Assembly (NCBI GenBank): GCA_016722465.1 | Contig: JADKJC010000013.1 | Coordinates: 496,001-560,000, forward strand | Direction of reading: 5' to 3' | Length of the DNA stretch: 64,000 bases | Source: Chitinophagaceae bacterium | GTDB taxonomy: Bacteria > Bacteroidota > Bacteroidia > Chitinophagales > Chitinophagaceae | Shown: positions 37,605-48,236 of the stretch, in pieces | Layout of the letters: every line of letters begins with the position of its first letter | How positions within the stretch are numbered: the first letter of the stretch is position 1 | The notes under the pieces: model-generated | The model's database searches: none | Told to the model about the DNA's origin: nothing | Seen by the model: only the letters and a program-made list of their open reading frames with translations | Translations under genes and position numbers: made by a program

Positions 37605-38345
37605 CTACTTATCTTTTACAAACCAAAAACAACCACAGCCATATTCCTGCAAGGCTGCTTCGGAAAGGTCAGCGTTGTTTATAAAGTCAGCATTGTCTTT
37701 TACCAGGGAAAAATCTTTTAGTGAAAAACCGTTGAATAATTCCACTATGGCTTTTGCATCATATATCCTGTGTGCATTGAATATAACAACCGGTTTACCA
37801 ACCGGCACTACAAAAAGAAAACTGCCACCAGGCTTTACCACTCTTTTCAATTCTGCAATGGCTTTTAAATCACCATCGGCATCAATGGGATCGCCATACC
37901 TGCCAAGGCCAATGTGTTCAACTGTATGCATGCAGGAAATACTTTCCACGCTGTTTGATTCGAAAAACAGGTTGGTAAGATCTGCTCTTTCTGATTTAAG
38001 ATTATCAAGGTTTAAAATTGCGGGACGGTAGTCATAAAATTCCACCGGTATAAAAGCAGACAATTGTGTGCAAAAATGAAGTGTGGAAGAAATATCGATG
38101 TGTACAGCCGGGTTGATCTGCTTTACAATTCTTGCGGCCCATGCCGGGTGATATATATAATGAGCATCAAACCCGGTGGTTGCTGTTTTATCATCAAGGT
38201 AGGGCCTTACATTTTCCCATTTTATTTCAAACCGACCAGTTGAGTTCTTCTTGAAAACAGTAAACTCTTCCTTAAAGGTCTTCATTGCCTGCTGTTTCTT
38301 CTGTAACCAGTTTTTTTTGGCAACGACTCTGTTAAGCAGTTTCAT
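37605..38345 (-). CDS. DUF268 methyltransferase-like protein
   Basis: 246 residues. The blocks HYIYHPAWAARIVKQINPAV, HIDISSTLHFCTQLSAFIPV and MHTVEHIGLGRYGDPID match the DUF268 family, which has a methyltransferase-like fold and is common in polysaccharide loci. GGSFLFVVPVGKP is the strand after the active site. Substrate unknown; sugar methylation is inferred from context. It starts two bases after the neighbouring methyltransferase stop and ends three bases before the fucosyltransferase gene. Confidence 0.85.
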   Translation of the reverse strand: MKLLNRVVAKKNWLQKKQQAMKTFKEEFTVFKKNSTGRFEIKWENVRPYLDDKTATTGFDAHYIYHPAWAARIVKQINPAVHIDISSTLHFCTQLSAFIPVEFYDYRPAILNLDNLKSERADLTNLFFESNSVESISCMHTVEHIGLGRYGDPIDADGDLKAIAELKRVVKPGGSFLFVVPVGKPVVIFNAHRIYDAKAIVELFNGFSLKDFSLVKDNADFINNADLSEAALQEYGCGCFWFVKDK

Positions 38346-38347
38346 TG

Positions 38348-39083
38348 TTACAGCTTATTTATTAGTTTGATTAATCCTCTTTTCAGTTTTGCTTTAAAAG
38401 AAGTATCCGCTTGTTTTGCTTTTGCCGTGAGATAAGAAAAGTCAACTTCTTTTATATCATATATTACATCGGCAAGCTTATTGGTACGCAAAGATTTTAT
38501 TGTATCAGTCCATTCAAATCCCTGGAAAAAATAGGGCGAAAAATCATCGATCATTTTATGATAGTTCTCTGTACAGGATTTATAAAAGAGTTCCTGCACG
38601 GGCAAAAAATCATCCAGGTTACTTTCCTCTTTTGGCATCCATACAATAGTATCATCCCTGTACATCAGAAATTGTGTGTGTACAGGAAATTATACAGGTA
38701 GTCATAATATACTGTCGGAAATTCCAGGTAACCTCTTTTACCCACCCGTTGTACTTCACTTAAAAACTGGTCTACATTGTCAACATGCTCTAACACATGA
38801 GAACAAACCACATAATCAAATTCCTTATCAGCAAAAGGGAAAACTTCACTGTCGTAAGTAACAACGGGCTTATCTGTTTTTAACAATCCCACCAGCCCCG
38901 ACTGTGCAATCAGGTCAGTTTCAGATTCAAATTTTTTTTCTAAAAAATATCAGATCTGAAATAAGAGGAGCACTGGGGCCAACTTCAAGCACCCTGTCTC
39001 CCGGTTTTATGGAATGTATTCTATCAGCAAAAAACATACGTGTAATAAAATTTGACTGTTCAGTTATTTTTATTGCAAATCAT
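38348..39083 (-). pseudogene. SAM-dependent methyltransferase broken by several apparent one-base losses
   Basis: Four frames assemble into one ~246-residue protein. ATG 39081-39083 starts MICNK; a missing A near 39071 leads to ITEQSNFITRMFFADRIHSI and GDRVLEVGPSAP. Losses near 38988 and at the six-base run near 38943 give YFRSDIFLEKKFESETDLIA. The main frame then has FDYVVCSHVLEHVDNVDQFL and YLEFPTVYYDYLYNFLYTHN. A final loss near 38673 leads to MYRDDTIVWMPKEESNLDDF ... KLINKL. The domain is a class I methyltransferase of the Methyltransf_11 type. The number of breaks in 740 bases suggests poor base calling here rather than four real mutations. Confidence 0.75.
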
Positions 39084-39136
39084 AGCTGCAGTTTAAGCTG
39101 GCAGAAATTTAAACATGGATTGCAGTAAAAGTATTA

Positions 39137-40440
39137 TTAGTTGATCCCGGATATTTTTGAATCACCGGTAAAGTTCCATTTCAGGTGTGGGAACATTGCG
39201 CCGGGATGATTGCTTTCCGTTAATACCGTATGATAAGGATTATTAGTATCATCAATATTGATTGAAAAAGATAATATCTCTTCATTCACATGACTTAATG
39301 GTTTGATGAGGTGAATGGTTAGCAACGGCTTGATGTAATAGGTGCCAATGTTTAAAAAGTAGGCAGGAATTTCGCAATCATATACCGCTTCAACACCGGC
39401 ATCCAGTTCATCAATTTTGCAGGAGTCAACCTGCTGGCTCCGGAACACTACGGCGCCATTATTAATCAAATCAAAACCCACTTTAAAATTAGCGACCCTT
39501 TCAATGGCTTTCACTTTCATCCTGATAATTACCTTGTCACTGTTCAGGAAATAATTGCATTCATTAAAAAGGTTATCGAGTATCGAAATACTTTCAAGGT
39601 ACATTTCGCCAATAACATTTTCTGTATTGACCCATACAGATGATTCTGAACTTATCCTGGATGATTCATAATGGTCGATGCATTTTGAAATGGTATCATT
39701 GATTGCAATGGTACCTTTATCCAGTAAAATACCTTTATTGCACAGGCTTCTCATGGCAGTCATGTTATGACTTACAAAAAGAATTGTTTTGCCATTCCAT
39801 TTACTTACCTCCCCATCTTGCCCAAACATTTTTTTGAAACTCTGCATCGCCTACAGCCAGCACTTCATCCACAATCAAAATTTCAGAATCAAGGTGTGCT
39901 GCTACAGCAAACGCAAGACGCACATACATACCACTACTGTAGCGTTTTACCGGGGTATCAACATATCTTTCCACCCCACTGAAATCAATGATCTGTTCCA
40001 GTTTTTATCAATTTCTTTTTGCGCATGCCAAGGATCGCACCATTGAGATATATGTTTTCTTTGCCGGTAAGCTCAGGGTGAAAGCCGGTGCCAACCTCCA
40101 GTAAACTGGCTATGCGGCCTCTTGCTTTTACAGTTCCTTTGGTGGGTGATGTAACACGGCTGAGTATCTTCAACAGGGTACTTTTTCCTGCACCGTTACG
40201 ACCTATGATACCAACAGCATCGCCCTGCTTTATTTCAAAATCAATATCTTTTAAACTCCATACAACATTGCTTTCTCCCACTGTAGTGCGGTCATTTACT
40301 TCCCCGATTTTTAAGAACGGATCTTCTTTGCCCCTGATGCCTGCCCACCATCTTTCCAGGTCACGTGATATTGTACCCGTGCCGATCTGCCCCAGCTGGT
40401 AAGCCTTTGAAAGATGTTCAACTTTTATTGCGATTGACAT
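39137..40440 (-). pseudogene. Wzt-like ABC exporter ATPase with carbohydrate-binding tail, several apparent one-base losses
   Basis: The N-terminal frame has Walker A GIIGRNGAGKSTLLKIL and ends after [14 protein letters not shown]. Reading on with single added bases near 40020-40030 (one G, one A) gives [40 protein letters not shown] (ABC signature), then [20 protein letters not shown] (Walker B). Further losses near 39836 (A run) and 39815 (G run) lead into [20 protein letters not shown] and a C-terminal beta-sandwich (YLESISILDNLFNECNYFLN ... TGDSKIS) typical of Wzt proteins that recognise a capped glycan. Repaired length is about 435 residues. Partner of the permease upstream. Confidence 0.85.
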
Positions 40441-40461
40441 TGAGCTTGTTTCATTTAAAAT

Positions 40462-41340
40462 TTAAACCGTATCAATAAAGGTTTTTTCTACCCTGTTAAA
40501 AATGATGATACCAAAAAAAGTAATGCAGAGTGTTACTGCACTGCAAATACCCAATGCCATCCAACTGAATGAACCCTGTCCAAAAAAGCCAAAACGAAAA
40601 GTTTCGATAATCGGAGTCATTGGATTTAAGGAAAACAGTAACTCATATTTAGGGTATTTCTTTACAGCTTCTGAAAGTGGGTATACAACTGTAGTGGTGT
40701 ACATCAATAGTTGTACACCAAATGTTACTAAAAAAGCAAGATCACGGTATTTGGTGGTTAATGCACTAATAATCATGCCTGCTCCTAAACCCAATAAAGC
40801 CATCAACAATACAAGTACAGGAAACAGCAAGGCATATTCGTTGAGGTGAAAAGCATATCCTTTATATCCATAGTAAGCCATCATTATAATGAACAGCAGC
40901 ATTTGTACTGCAAAGCGAATGAGATTGGATATTACAATGCTCAGTGGCATTATTAAGCGGGGAAAGTAAACTTTGCCAAACACATTGGAATTGTCTTTAA
41001 AAACGGTGGATGTTTTTGTAAGGCAATCTGAAAAATAATTCCAGGCGGTAATACCTGCGATATAGAAAAGCGGTGCCGGGATATTATCTGTTTTAATTGC
41101 GGCAAGGCTGTTGAAAATAAATGTGTAGATGATTGTTGTAAAAAGTGGTTGTACAAAAAACCACAAAGGGCCTAAAATGGTTTGCTTGTAAAAAGAAACA
41201 AAATCACGCCTTACCAGCAACAGCAACAGATCCCTGTAATGCCATACCTCTTTCATTTTTAAATCAAAGAGATGAGCATGGGGTTCAATCACGATATCCC
41301 AATGTTCTACCTCATTACTTTCAATACTTTTATCGGTCAT
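40462..41340 (-). CDS. Wzm-like ABC exporter permease for polysaccharide
   Basis: 292 residues with six membrane helices and the ABC2_membrane layout: amphipathic start WHYRDLLLLLVRRDFVSFYK, then FFVQPLFTTIIYTFIFNSLA and SLNPMTPIIETFRFGFFGQG near the last helices. With the Wzt-like ATPase it would export a lipid-linked glycan across the inner membrane. The start overlaps the GT4 stop by four bases. Intact. Confidence 0.93.
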   Translation of the reverse strand: MTDKSIESNEVEHWDIVIEPHAHLFDLKMKEVWHYRDLLLLLVRRDFVSFYKQTILGPLWFFVQPLFTTIIYTFIFNSLAAIKTDNIPAPLFYIAGITAWNYFSDCLTKTSTVFKDNSNVFGKVYFPRLIMPLSIVISNLIRFAVQMLLFIIMMAYYGYKGYAFHLNEYALLFPVLVLLMALLGLGAGMIISALTTKYRDLAFLVTFGVQLLMYTTTVVYPLSEAVKKYPKYELLFSLNPMTPIIETFRFGFFGQGSFSWMALGICSAVTLCITFFGIIIFNRVEKTFIDTV

Positions 41341-42542
41341 AATAAACTAAGCGCTTGTTTACCTGCAGCGGTAACAGGCAATTCAAATTGTAAATATAAA
41401 TTCAAAAAGAAAAGTACAGTAGTTAAGGAATTCAGTATCTTCTGTAACCTGTTTTTATAAGTGTCATAACTAAAACATTCCATCAGGTATTCCCTGTTGG
41501 GCAGGTATTTTTCTCTATCCCTGATAATTTTTTCAATGGCCTGATCAATCTCCATCTGGTCATCAGGGTTTACAAGGATACCCAGCTTGCCATCGCACAA
41601 TGCATCTGCAGAGCCGTCTTTATTGCCTGCAATTACCGGCAACCCATAATTCATGGCTTCAATAAAAACAATACCGAACCCTTCTTTTTTACTGGGCATT
41701 ACGTAAATATCAGCAAGTTTATAATGATCTTCCAGCTGTTCGTCAGGAACATATCCTGTGAATACTACATATTGCTGAAGGGAATATTGTTCAATGATGG
41801 TATCCAGCCTTTGCTTTTCAATGTCATCATACCTGCCAACAACAAGATATTTTAACTGTGGGAAAGTATCTTTCAGGTTACTGATTGAAATCAACACATG
41901 ATCATATCCCTTGTACAATTCTTTTGAAGACAGCCGGGTAAGCGTAAGCAATACAATATTGTCGCTGGTAAACCCATACACTTTCTGAAGTGAAGCATTT
42001 TTACCCTTGCCATTTACTTTTTCCAGATAGGGATCGATGCAGTTATTCAGAACATTGAATTTTGTTTCCGGCAGATTGTACTGCTCCTGCATTTTATTTT
42101 TGGTAAACTTGCTTACTGGCATGATAAGGTCGCATTTATGAAGCATTTTCTTTCTCCAGCCGGATAATGGCCCCCATATTTCTATCCCATGTGCAAACAG
42201 TACAATTTTTGTTTTGGGCCTTAATAATTTAATGATGTAAGCAATTGAAATTAAATTGATGTGGCTGATCACCACTATATCACTCCTGAGTCCATTAAAA
42301 ATTGAATCGAAAGTAAATGCAAATTTTTTCTTGCCATAGCCCCTGAATTTATCTGCAGGGATGTACCTGTTATCTGCGTCATGACGGCCATCATACATCG
42401 AAAGGGTTTTAATATTTCCCATCAAGCCTTCTGTATTTAATTCATCAAGCGCCTTGCAAACTACTTTGCATACTTTTTCCAAACCGCCGGTGGCGGAAAA
42501 AACCCTCAGCGTTAAAAATAAAACCTGGTTAGCCATTGCCAT
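41337..42542 (-). CDS. Glycosyltransferase family 4
   Basis: 401 residues. ANQVLFLTLRVFSATGGLEK is the N-terminal glycine loop, with TKIVLFAHGIEIWGPLSGWR (donor/acceptor cleft) and PSKKEGFGIVFIEAMNYGLP (E-x7-E) further on. The last ~30 residues are hydrophobic and may be an artefact of a shifted end or a membrane patch. It overlaps asnB by 14 bases and the permease by four, so the three are translated together. Intact. Confidence 0.9.
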   Translation of the reverse strand: MAMANQVLFLTLRVFSATGGLEKVCKVVCKALDELNTEGLMGNIKTLSMYDGRHDADNRYIPADKFRGYGKKKFAFTFDSIFNGLRSDIVVISHINLISIAYIIKLLRPKTKIVLFAHGIEIWGPLSGWRKKMLHKCDLIMPVSKFTKNKMQEQYNLPETKFNVLNNCIDPYLEKVNGKGKNASLQKVYGFTSDNIVLLTLTRLSSKELYKGYDHVLISISNLKDTFPQLKYLVVGRYDDIEKQRLDTIIEQYSLQQYVVFTGYVPDEQLEDHYKLADIYVMPSKKEGFGIVFIEAMNYGLPVIAGNKDGSADALCDGKLGILVNPDDQMEIDQAIEKIIRDREKYLPNREYLMECFSYDTYKNRLQKILNSLTTVLFFLNLYLQFELPVTAAGKQALSLL

Positions 42543-44313
42543 AACTATGCATCAGCAGCAGTGTAAAAAACTGTGACCAATGCATTTTGTCTGCTTTTAA
42601 TTTTTCGTGATAGGCTGTTAAATTCTGTCCATCAGGAGCATTGGAATATATATCATTACCAAGCCATTGTTTAAACGGAAATGAAAACCCCATTTTAGGC
42701 CTGTTCCAGATCATTTCAGGAAGACTGTCTTTGTATGCGTCTATTAGCAGTTGCTTGCCAAGCTTTCCGTGGAACTTGATATTCGATTGTATTTTAAAAA
42801 TGAGGTTGATAAAATCTTTATCCAGGAAAGGCACTCTTATTTCAAGGCCATGTGCCATGCTCATTACATCTGCATCCCTTAGCAATTGGTTTTGCATGTA
42901 CATATTGGTTTCCAGCCAGCTTGCCTGGTTGCCGGGAGAGAGGTGATCAATTTGTGGCAATACGGGCTCCTCTTCCAGTATTTTCCAGACACTGTGTTCA
43001 TCTGTGTTAAGAAACGCAGCGATGTCTGCAGGAATAAACTGGCCTCTTAAAAAAAGGTACCTTCCAACCGGGCCTTTGATACTCAGGTAACAAAGCCTTC
43101 TTAAAATTTTCGAGTTGGCAAAACGCCCGGCTCTTAAAAAACTATCCGGCATTTTCGACAGCAACATCGAAGTTCTCATCCTGTGAAAGGATGGATAACC
43201 ACCCAACAATTCATCGCTGCCTATGCCAGACAACACGGCCTTCAGCCCGCTGTCTTTTGCGTATTTACTGATGAACCATGTATTAATGCCATCGCAACAT
43301 GGTACATCCATTGCCTTAATGATGGCGGGAAGGTTATAATGAAAATCAGTTTCCTTTAATAAGAATTGGTGATGGGAGCAGGAGAGCTGCTTTAACAGGG
43401 TATCCTGGAAAGGTTTCTCGGAATAATCCTGATCCTCGAAATACAATGAGACAGTATTTAACTGCTGCTGGTATTGATTGGCCAGCAGTGCAATCACGCT
43501 TGAATCAAGCCCGCCACTTAAAAACACTCCGATTGGGGCATCTGATATCAAATGCTTTTTTACAGATGCAGAAAGGGTTTCTTTTATTAATTCAACTGCC
43601 TCACCTGCGTTACTGATCTTTTCAATTTGACTAAACCTTTCAAACACGCCAGTCTCAGTCTTTTCCTTGCCTGCCCGGAACTTTATATAAGTACCTTTTG
43701 GTAATGGCTTTACAAACTGCAAAGGTGTAACCGGCTCAGGAAGGTGGCCGTAGGCCATCAGGAAAATACGCCAGTTATTGTTGGGCTGCTGTAGCCACGG
43801 CACTATTTTTAATGCTTTTATTTCTGATGCAAATGCAAAGCCTTCGCTGGTAGCAGCATAGTAAAGCGGCTTAATGCCCGATGGGTCTCTTGCAATTATT
43901 AATTCCTTTACCTGGTTATCCCAGATTGCAAAGGCATACATGCCGTTGAAACGCTTAAATGCCTGTGTACCCCATGCCTGGTAGGCAGCCAATATAACCT
44001 CGGTATCGCTGCAGGTTGTAAAAACAAAACCTGCTTTTTTCAGCTCTTCCCTTAACTCTTTGTAATTGTACAACTCACCATTGTAACTTATTACATATCG
44101 GTTTGCGGCATACAGCATTGGCTGATGGCCTTTTTCTGAAGTATCAATGATGGAAAGCCTCCGGTGGCCAGTTACAAAATGCGAAGCTGCGTCTGAATAG
44201 AAGCCTTCATCATCAGGGCCTCCATGCTGCTGCTGCAGGCACATTTTATTTACCAACTCAAGAATACCTTCTATTGGTAAAGCGGGGTTAATTATACCTG
44301 CAATCCTGCACAT
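42529..44313 (-). CDS. asnB: Glutamine-dependent asparagine synthetase-like amidotransferase
   Basis: 594 residues. The mature N-terminal Cys2 (MCRIAGII) and NGELYNYKELREEL belong to a class II glutaminase domain (1-~190). The synthetase domain carries the ATP loop FLSGGLDSSVIALL (about residues 262-275) and GIGSDELLGGYPSFHR. It transfers glutamine nitrogen to a carboxylate. In surface-polysaccharide loci such enzymes are often thought to amidate a uronic acid or similar sugar rather than make asparagine (inference). Start is the first ATG with Cys2; no other start would leave an active glutaminase. Confidence 0.92.
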   Translation of the reverse strand: MCRIAGIINPALPIEGILELVNKMCLQQQHGGPDDEGFYSDAASHFVTGHRRLSIIDTSEKGHQPMLYAANRYVISYNGELYNYKELREELKKAGFVFTTCSDTEVILAAYQAWGTQAFKRFNGMYAFAIWDNQVKELIIARDPSGIKPLYYAATSEGFAFASEIKALKIVPWLQQPNNNWRIFLMAYGHLPEPVTPLQFVKPLPKGTYIKFRAGKEKTETGVFERFSQIEKISNAGEAVELIKETLSASVKKHLISDAPIGVFLSGGLDSSVIALLANQYQQQLNTVSLYFEDQDYSEKPFQDTLLKQLSCSHHQFLLKETDFHYNLPAIIKAMDVPCCDGINTWFISKYAKDSGLKAVLSGIGSDELLGGYPSFHRMRTSMLLSKMPDSFLRAGRFANSKILRRLCYLSIKGPVGRYLFLRGQFIPADIAAFLNTDEHSVWKILEEEPVLPQIDHLSPGNQASWLETNMYMQNQLLRDADVMSMAHGLEIRVPFLDKDFINLIFKIQSNIKFHGKLGKQLLIDAYKDSLPEMIWNRPKMGFSFPFKQWLGNDIYSNAPDGQNLTAYHEKLKADKMHWSQFFTLLLMHSYGNG

Positions 44314-44403
44314 CTAAATTTGGATATTGGAATTTGATTTTTTGCTGCTGTAGAAATGTATTTGAACGATCAAACTGTAATGAGGATAATATAGAGAATA
44401 ACT

Positions 44404-44912
44404 TTAACCTGGCAGTAATTCCAGGTTACGTTTGTCGAACTGTGCATTCAAGGATAAGCCCATACTGTCTATTCGTACCCTGGCCCTGTTGCCATACAAT
44501 TCAATCAACAATCCCTGGTAATTCATCATCACTCCCTGCTTTATACGAACTTTTGTGTTTACCTGAAGTTTGGCCTGCTCTTCCACCTGTACATCGCTGA
44601 ATTCATTCAGAAATTTCCGGATGGTGGTGATTTCCTCATCTTTGATTATTGCCCGTTTACCAAGCCAGTAAACAAAGTTTAAAATCCCACTTATTTTTTC
44701 AGGTCCCATTTTTTATCTTCCAATATTTTTACAAATACATAGGATTTGAATACGGGTTCCAATACTACCTTTTTTCTATCGCTCCATTGTTTAACAACTT
44801 TATTGAGTGGGCAATAATTTTCTATCCCCTTTTCATCAAGAAGGCAGGCAACTTTTTTTTCCCACCTGGGCTTAGTATACACTGCATACCAATAACTCTT
44901 ACTATCCAACAT
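44404..44912 (-). pseudogene. UpxY/NusG-type transcription antiterminator, apparent frameshift
   Basis: Starting at ATG 44912, SYWYAVYTKPRWEKKVACLL ... VLEPVFKSYVFVKI is a NusG N-terminal domain. The frame stops after DKKWDLKK; adding one base to the T6 run 44694-44699 joins it to ISGILNFVYWLGKRAIIKDE and a C-terminal KOW-like part (KVRIKQGVMMNYQGLLIELY). Repaired length is about 170 residues. UpxY-type proteins of Bacteroidota stop early termination in capsule operons. Unusually it is not the first gene here; it follows the kinase and has about 80-100 base gaps on both sides, so it might have its own promoter. Probably intact in the cell. Confidence 0.85.
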
Positions 44913-45018
44913 TGCAAAGCTTCGCTTGGCCTCAGTCACATTGAAAATGAAACCAAAGCAATTATTTTAGTGTGATCTAATATTATTTTATTCCAGTAAA
45001 TACGAGGGGATATTTTTT

Positions 45019-47416
45019 TTATTCTCTCATATTCCGCTTGAATTTTTTCCAGAATTTCTTTAACCTAGCTATATTTTTATTTCCATCATCATCAATGGCA
45101 TACCCGTATCCGTATCCATATCCATATCCGTATCCATATCCATATCCATATCCATAACTGTTGTTGAGACTTCCAAATGATATTCCTCTTTTCTTTAATC
45201 CATTAAACACAAGGCACATGTTGTTGAACTTTTTATTCAGGTAAAGTTCATTGATCATGCGGATAAAAGCCTTAGGTGTTTTATCGTGCCTTACCACATA
45301 AAGGGTTACATCGCAAAAGTCCTTCAGTAACTGGGCATCGGTAACCGGGCCTATTGGTGCTGTATCAATGATTACATAATCAAAATTCTCTTTAATTTTC
45401 CTGATCATTTCTGCAAAGGCTGGCTTACCAATTAACTCTGTGGGGTTGGGAGGAATGGCACCGGCAGAAAAAATGAACAGGTTGGGGATGGTGGTCTCTT
45501 TTGCTATCTCTTCAAAAGTTGCCTTGCCTGCCACATAATTCGATATACCCGGTTCCCGTTGAACGTTCATGAGTTTACTCAGTTTGGGTTTACGAAGATC
45601 CATTTCAAGCAGGGCTACTTTTTTACCGGTGAGGCAGAAACTTATTGCCAGGTTGATCGCAATAAAACTCTTACCCTCACTGGATACACTCGAGGTTACC
45701 AGTACTGTTTTATTGATCTCATTCAAACCCATGAATGACAGGTTGGTTCGTAATGACCGGAATTGTTCTGCAATTACTGTTCTTTTGCCTTCTCCTATTA
45801 CAATCGGTGCATTTGAATTTGCCTGTACAATTTCACCTGCAAAGGGTATGGCTGTTTTCTCTTCAATATCGCTCCTGAAAAGTATTTTACTTTTAAACTG
45901 TTCTTTCAGCAAAACCATAAACACTGCAGAGAGAATTCCAATGATAAGCCCACCCATGTAATAGTCTTTTGAAATAGGCCTGATAGGGCCGTAAGAACTG
46001 GCCGCTTCCAGCACCCTTAAGTCTGCAGAAGTGGAGGCTGAGGAAATAGCTGTTTCCTCCCTTTTTTGAAGCAGGTAGGAATAGATATTATTTTTAATGG
46101 CTTGCTGCCTGCTGATTGCAAGCAGGCCTCTTTCTTTTTGAGGTACCAATTTAAGCAGTGTATTGCTGGCATCAATGTCATTGATAATACCACGCTTTAT
46201 GGTTAACAGGCCATTTTTAATATTGGATAAATTTTCGAGCAGGTCATTTTTTAGCTTTTCAATTTTTTCAATTGCAAGCATTGTTGTTTCACTCTTATCG
46301 CCAGAAATCTTTTGCTTTTTCCAGTTCGAATTCTGCACTGTATAATTGGGTAAGCAAGTCACCCAATATTGGATCCTGTATTAACGAAAGAGAAGGTACA
46401 GTACCTGGTTTTTTACCCTTTTTAAGAACATAATTTTTTATCTCAGAAAGTACATCCAGCTGAAGATCTGTCTGTGCTTTTCTTGAATCCAGATCCTGCA
46501 CTTTTCTAAAATACACATCCCCTTCTTCACCCAATCCATAAACAGATTCACGGCTTTTGTAGTCTTCTATTCTTTTTTCCACACTGTCAAGCTGGTTTTG
46601 CACCAGTCTTAACCTGTCGTCAATAAAATAAAGTGTTCTTTTGGCAATCTGGTTCTTGTCATCAATCCCTTCAGCATTATAAACATCAAACAGTTTAGAG
46701 AGAATGTCTTTCGCTTTATATGGCTCGGGGCTTTCCAGTTTAATATCCAGTACTGTGGATGCATTGGAAATAGGATTCACTTTAAGAGAAGCGATGATTT
46801 CTCCTGCTGCGGCATCTACCGGCCTCACTTTTACAAAATAATTTTTGCCTTGTAAATTTTGATTGTACTTTGGATTTATAAGCAGCCTGAAATCGGCTCC
46901 GGAAAGGTTAACTACAGACCCAAAGGCGACCTCCTGGTTGCTGATGGTAACATTCCGCTGCTGCCAATTGATCTTAAAGTAATAAGTGCCATAACTTAAT
47001 ATGCTGTCTTTTTGAAGTGCTATGAAACTCACAGGGCAATTCAGCCCATAGAGTTCTTCCACTTTAACCTTTCCCTGGTTGTAAACAGTTGCATACAAGT
47101 CAAGCGAATCAACTACCTGCGTCACAATCCCGGAAGATTTTAATACAAGTATTTCATTCTCTACAATTTTTTTTTCACTGAAAATATTCAGTGCATCCAG
47201 CACTTTTGAGTCTCCGCCGCCTTTGTTGGGGTCTTTCAGTAACACTTTGGCGGTTGCCACATATACAGGGATTTGTGAACGAAGGTATACATACGAAACG
47301 CTTAAAGCAATGGTTACAGTAAGTGCAAAGAGTGGCCAGAAAGGGAGGTATTTCTGCAAAATCTGCACAAATACATTGGTTTCTGTTTTCTCTTTAAAAT
47401 ATTCCTGCTCATTCAT
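45019..47416 (-). pseudogene. Wzc-like polysaccharide tyrosine autokinase (BY-kinase), apparent two-base frameshift
   Basis: About 800 residues when joined. The N-terminal piece (from 47416) has a Wzz-type chain-length domain with a membrane helix (YLPFWPLFALTVTIALSVSY) and coiled coil. It stops near 46295; adding two A in the run near 46315-46320 joins it to ISGDKSETTMLAIEKIEKLK, a second coiled coil, a membrane helix (MGGLIIGILSAVFMVLL) and the kinase: Walker A SSVSSEGKSFIAINL, Walker A' ALLEMDLRKP, Walker B YVIIDTAPIGP. The C-terminus ends in NNSYGYGYGYGYGY..., a tyrosine cluster for autophosphorylation. It controls chain length and export, with the PHP phosphatase at 12580 as likely counterpart. 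Confidence 0.9.
45099..45157. repeat. Hexamer tandem repeat encoding the Gly-Tyr tail of the kinase
   Basis: About nine to ten copies of a six-base unit, TATCCA or TATCCG on the plus strand, giving Gly-Tyr dipeptides on the minus strand. The unit keeps frame, so copy-number change would alter the number of phosphorylatable tyrosines without breaking the gene. Confidence 0.85.
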
Positions 47417-47432
47417 AAACTAATACGGTCTA

Positions 47433-48236
47433 TTATTTGAAGAATGCCTGGTAAATTACCAACACTGCTGTAACGGCTTGCAAAATCAACGTGGAAACCT
47501 GTTGGTACCTTGTGCGTTTCAAATCCTGCATAACTCTTTTTTCATCAGGGTTTAAAACAACGATATCATTGGGTTGCAGATAATAAAAGGAAGAATTAAA
47601 AAGGGAGTGATCTTCCAGGTTTATGTATTTGAATTCTTTGGTATTGTCTTTTCCCTTATTACCAGTACCCGCTGCAATGCTGTCATAGCGGTAGTGGTTC
47701 CGCTTTGTGCAATCACATCCAGCAGTGAAACTTTCTCTTCGGGCATAGGGAGTATTTGCGGCCTTGAGATATCACCAAGAATTGTAACATGATGATTTCT
47801 GAAATTAATCACTGCCATGGGTTCTTTTAGATAAGGTTTTAATTCATCTTCCAGTTTTGCTTTCAACTGCTTACGGGTTAACCCCTCTGCTGTTAATTTG
47901 CCTACTTTATGAAAATAAATCTCACCTTCTTTTCCCACTTCGTAGCCAGATGATGTGGCACTTGTGGAAGAAACAGCAGTATTAAACAATTCATCTTCCA
48001 GTTTGCTCAAACTGGAAACACTGATGTTCAAAACGTCGCCCTTTCTGATTTTTAATTCATCATTAGTAGCATTTGTAAATGCCAAAACAGTATCACTTTT
48101 TGATGTTCGTAAAATAGCTCGAAGGTTTTGAAATAGTGCAGGAAGAAAAGAATAAAACAATGAAAACAACTGCGCCGGAAAGCCTTATGTGGGAACCCTT
48201 AATATAAAAACCGGCTTTTTGAAAAAAATTTATCAT
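47433..48236 (-). pseudogene. Wza-like polysaccharide export lipoprotein, two apparent frameshifts
   Basis: A lipoprotein signal starts at ATG 48236 (LSGAVVFIVLFFSSC, lipobox FSSC) in one frame. Adding two bases in the A5 run (48097-48101, plus strand T) joins it to SDTVLAFTNATNDELKIRKG and the export domain (DVLNISVSSLSKLEDELFN, GEIYFHKVGKLTAEGLTRKQ, VTILGDISRPQILPMPEEKV). A second loss at 47649-47652 restores the C-terminus (EFKYINLEDHSLFNSSFYYL ... LVIYQAFFK), ending at 47433 with a C-terminal membrane helix. Repaired length about 268 residues. It forms the outer-membrane export channel; first structural gene of the locus, 17 bases before wzc. Confidence 0.88.

Noticed and set aside
44691..44939. 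Two separate NusG-like genes
   Set aside because: Each carries only one half of the family; one base in a T6 run joins them.
45019..47416. Kinase and chain-length regulator as separate proteins, as in some Gram-positives
   Set aside because: The break is inside a coiled coil and similarity resumes at once; the short upstream part of the second frame (TCLPNYTVQNSNWKKQK) is out-of-frame reading.
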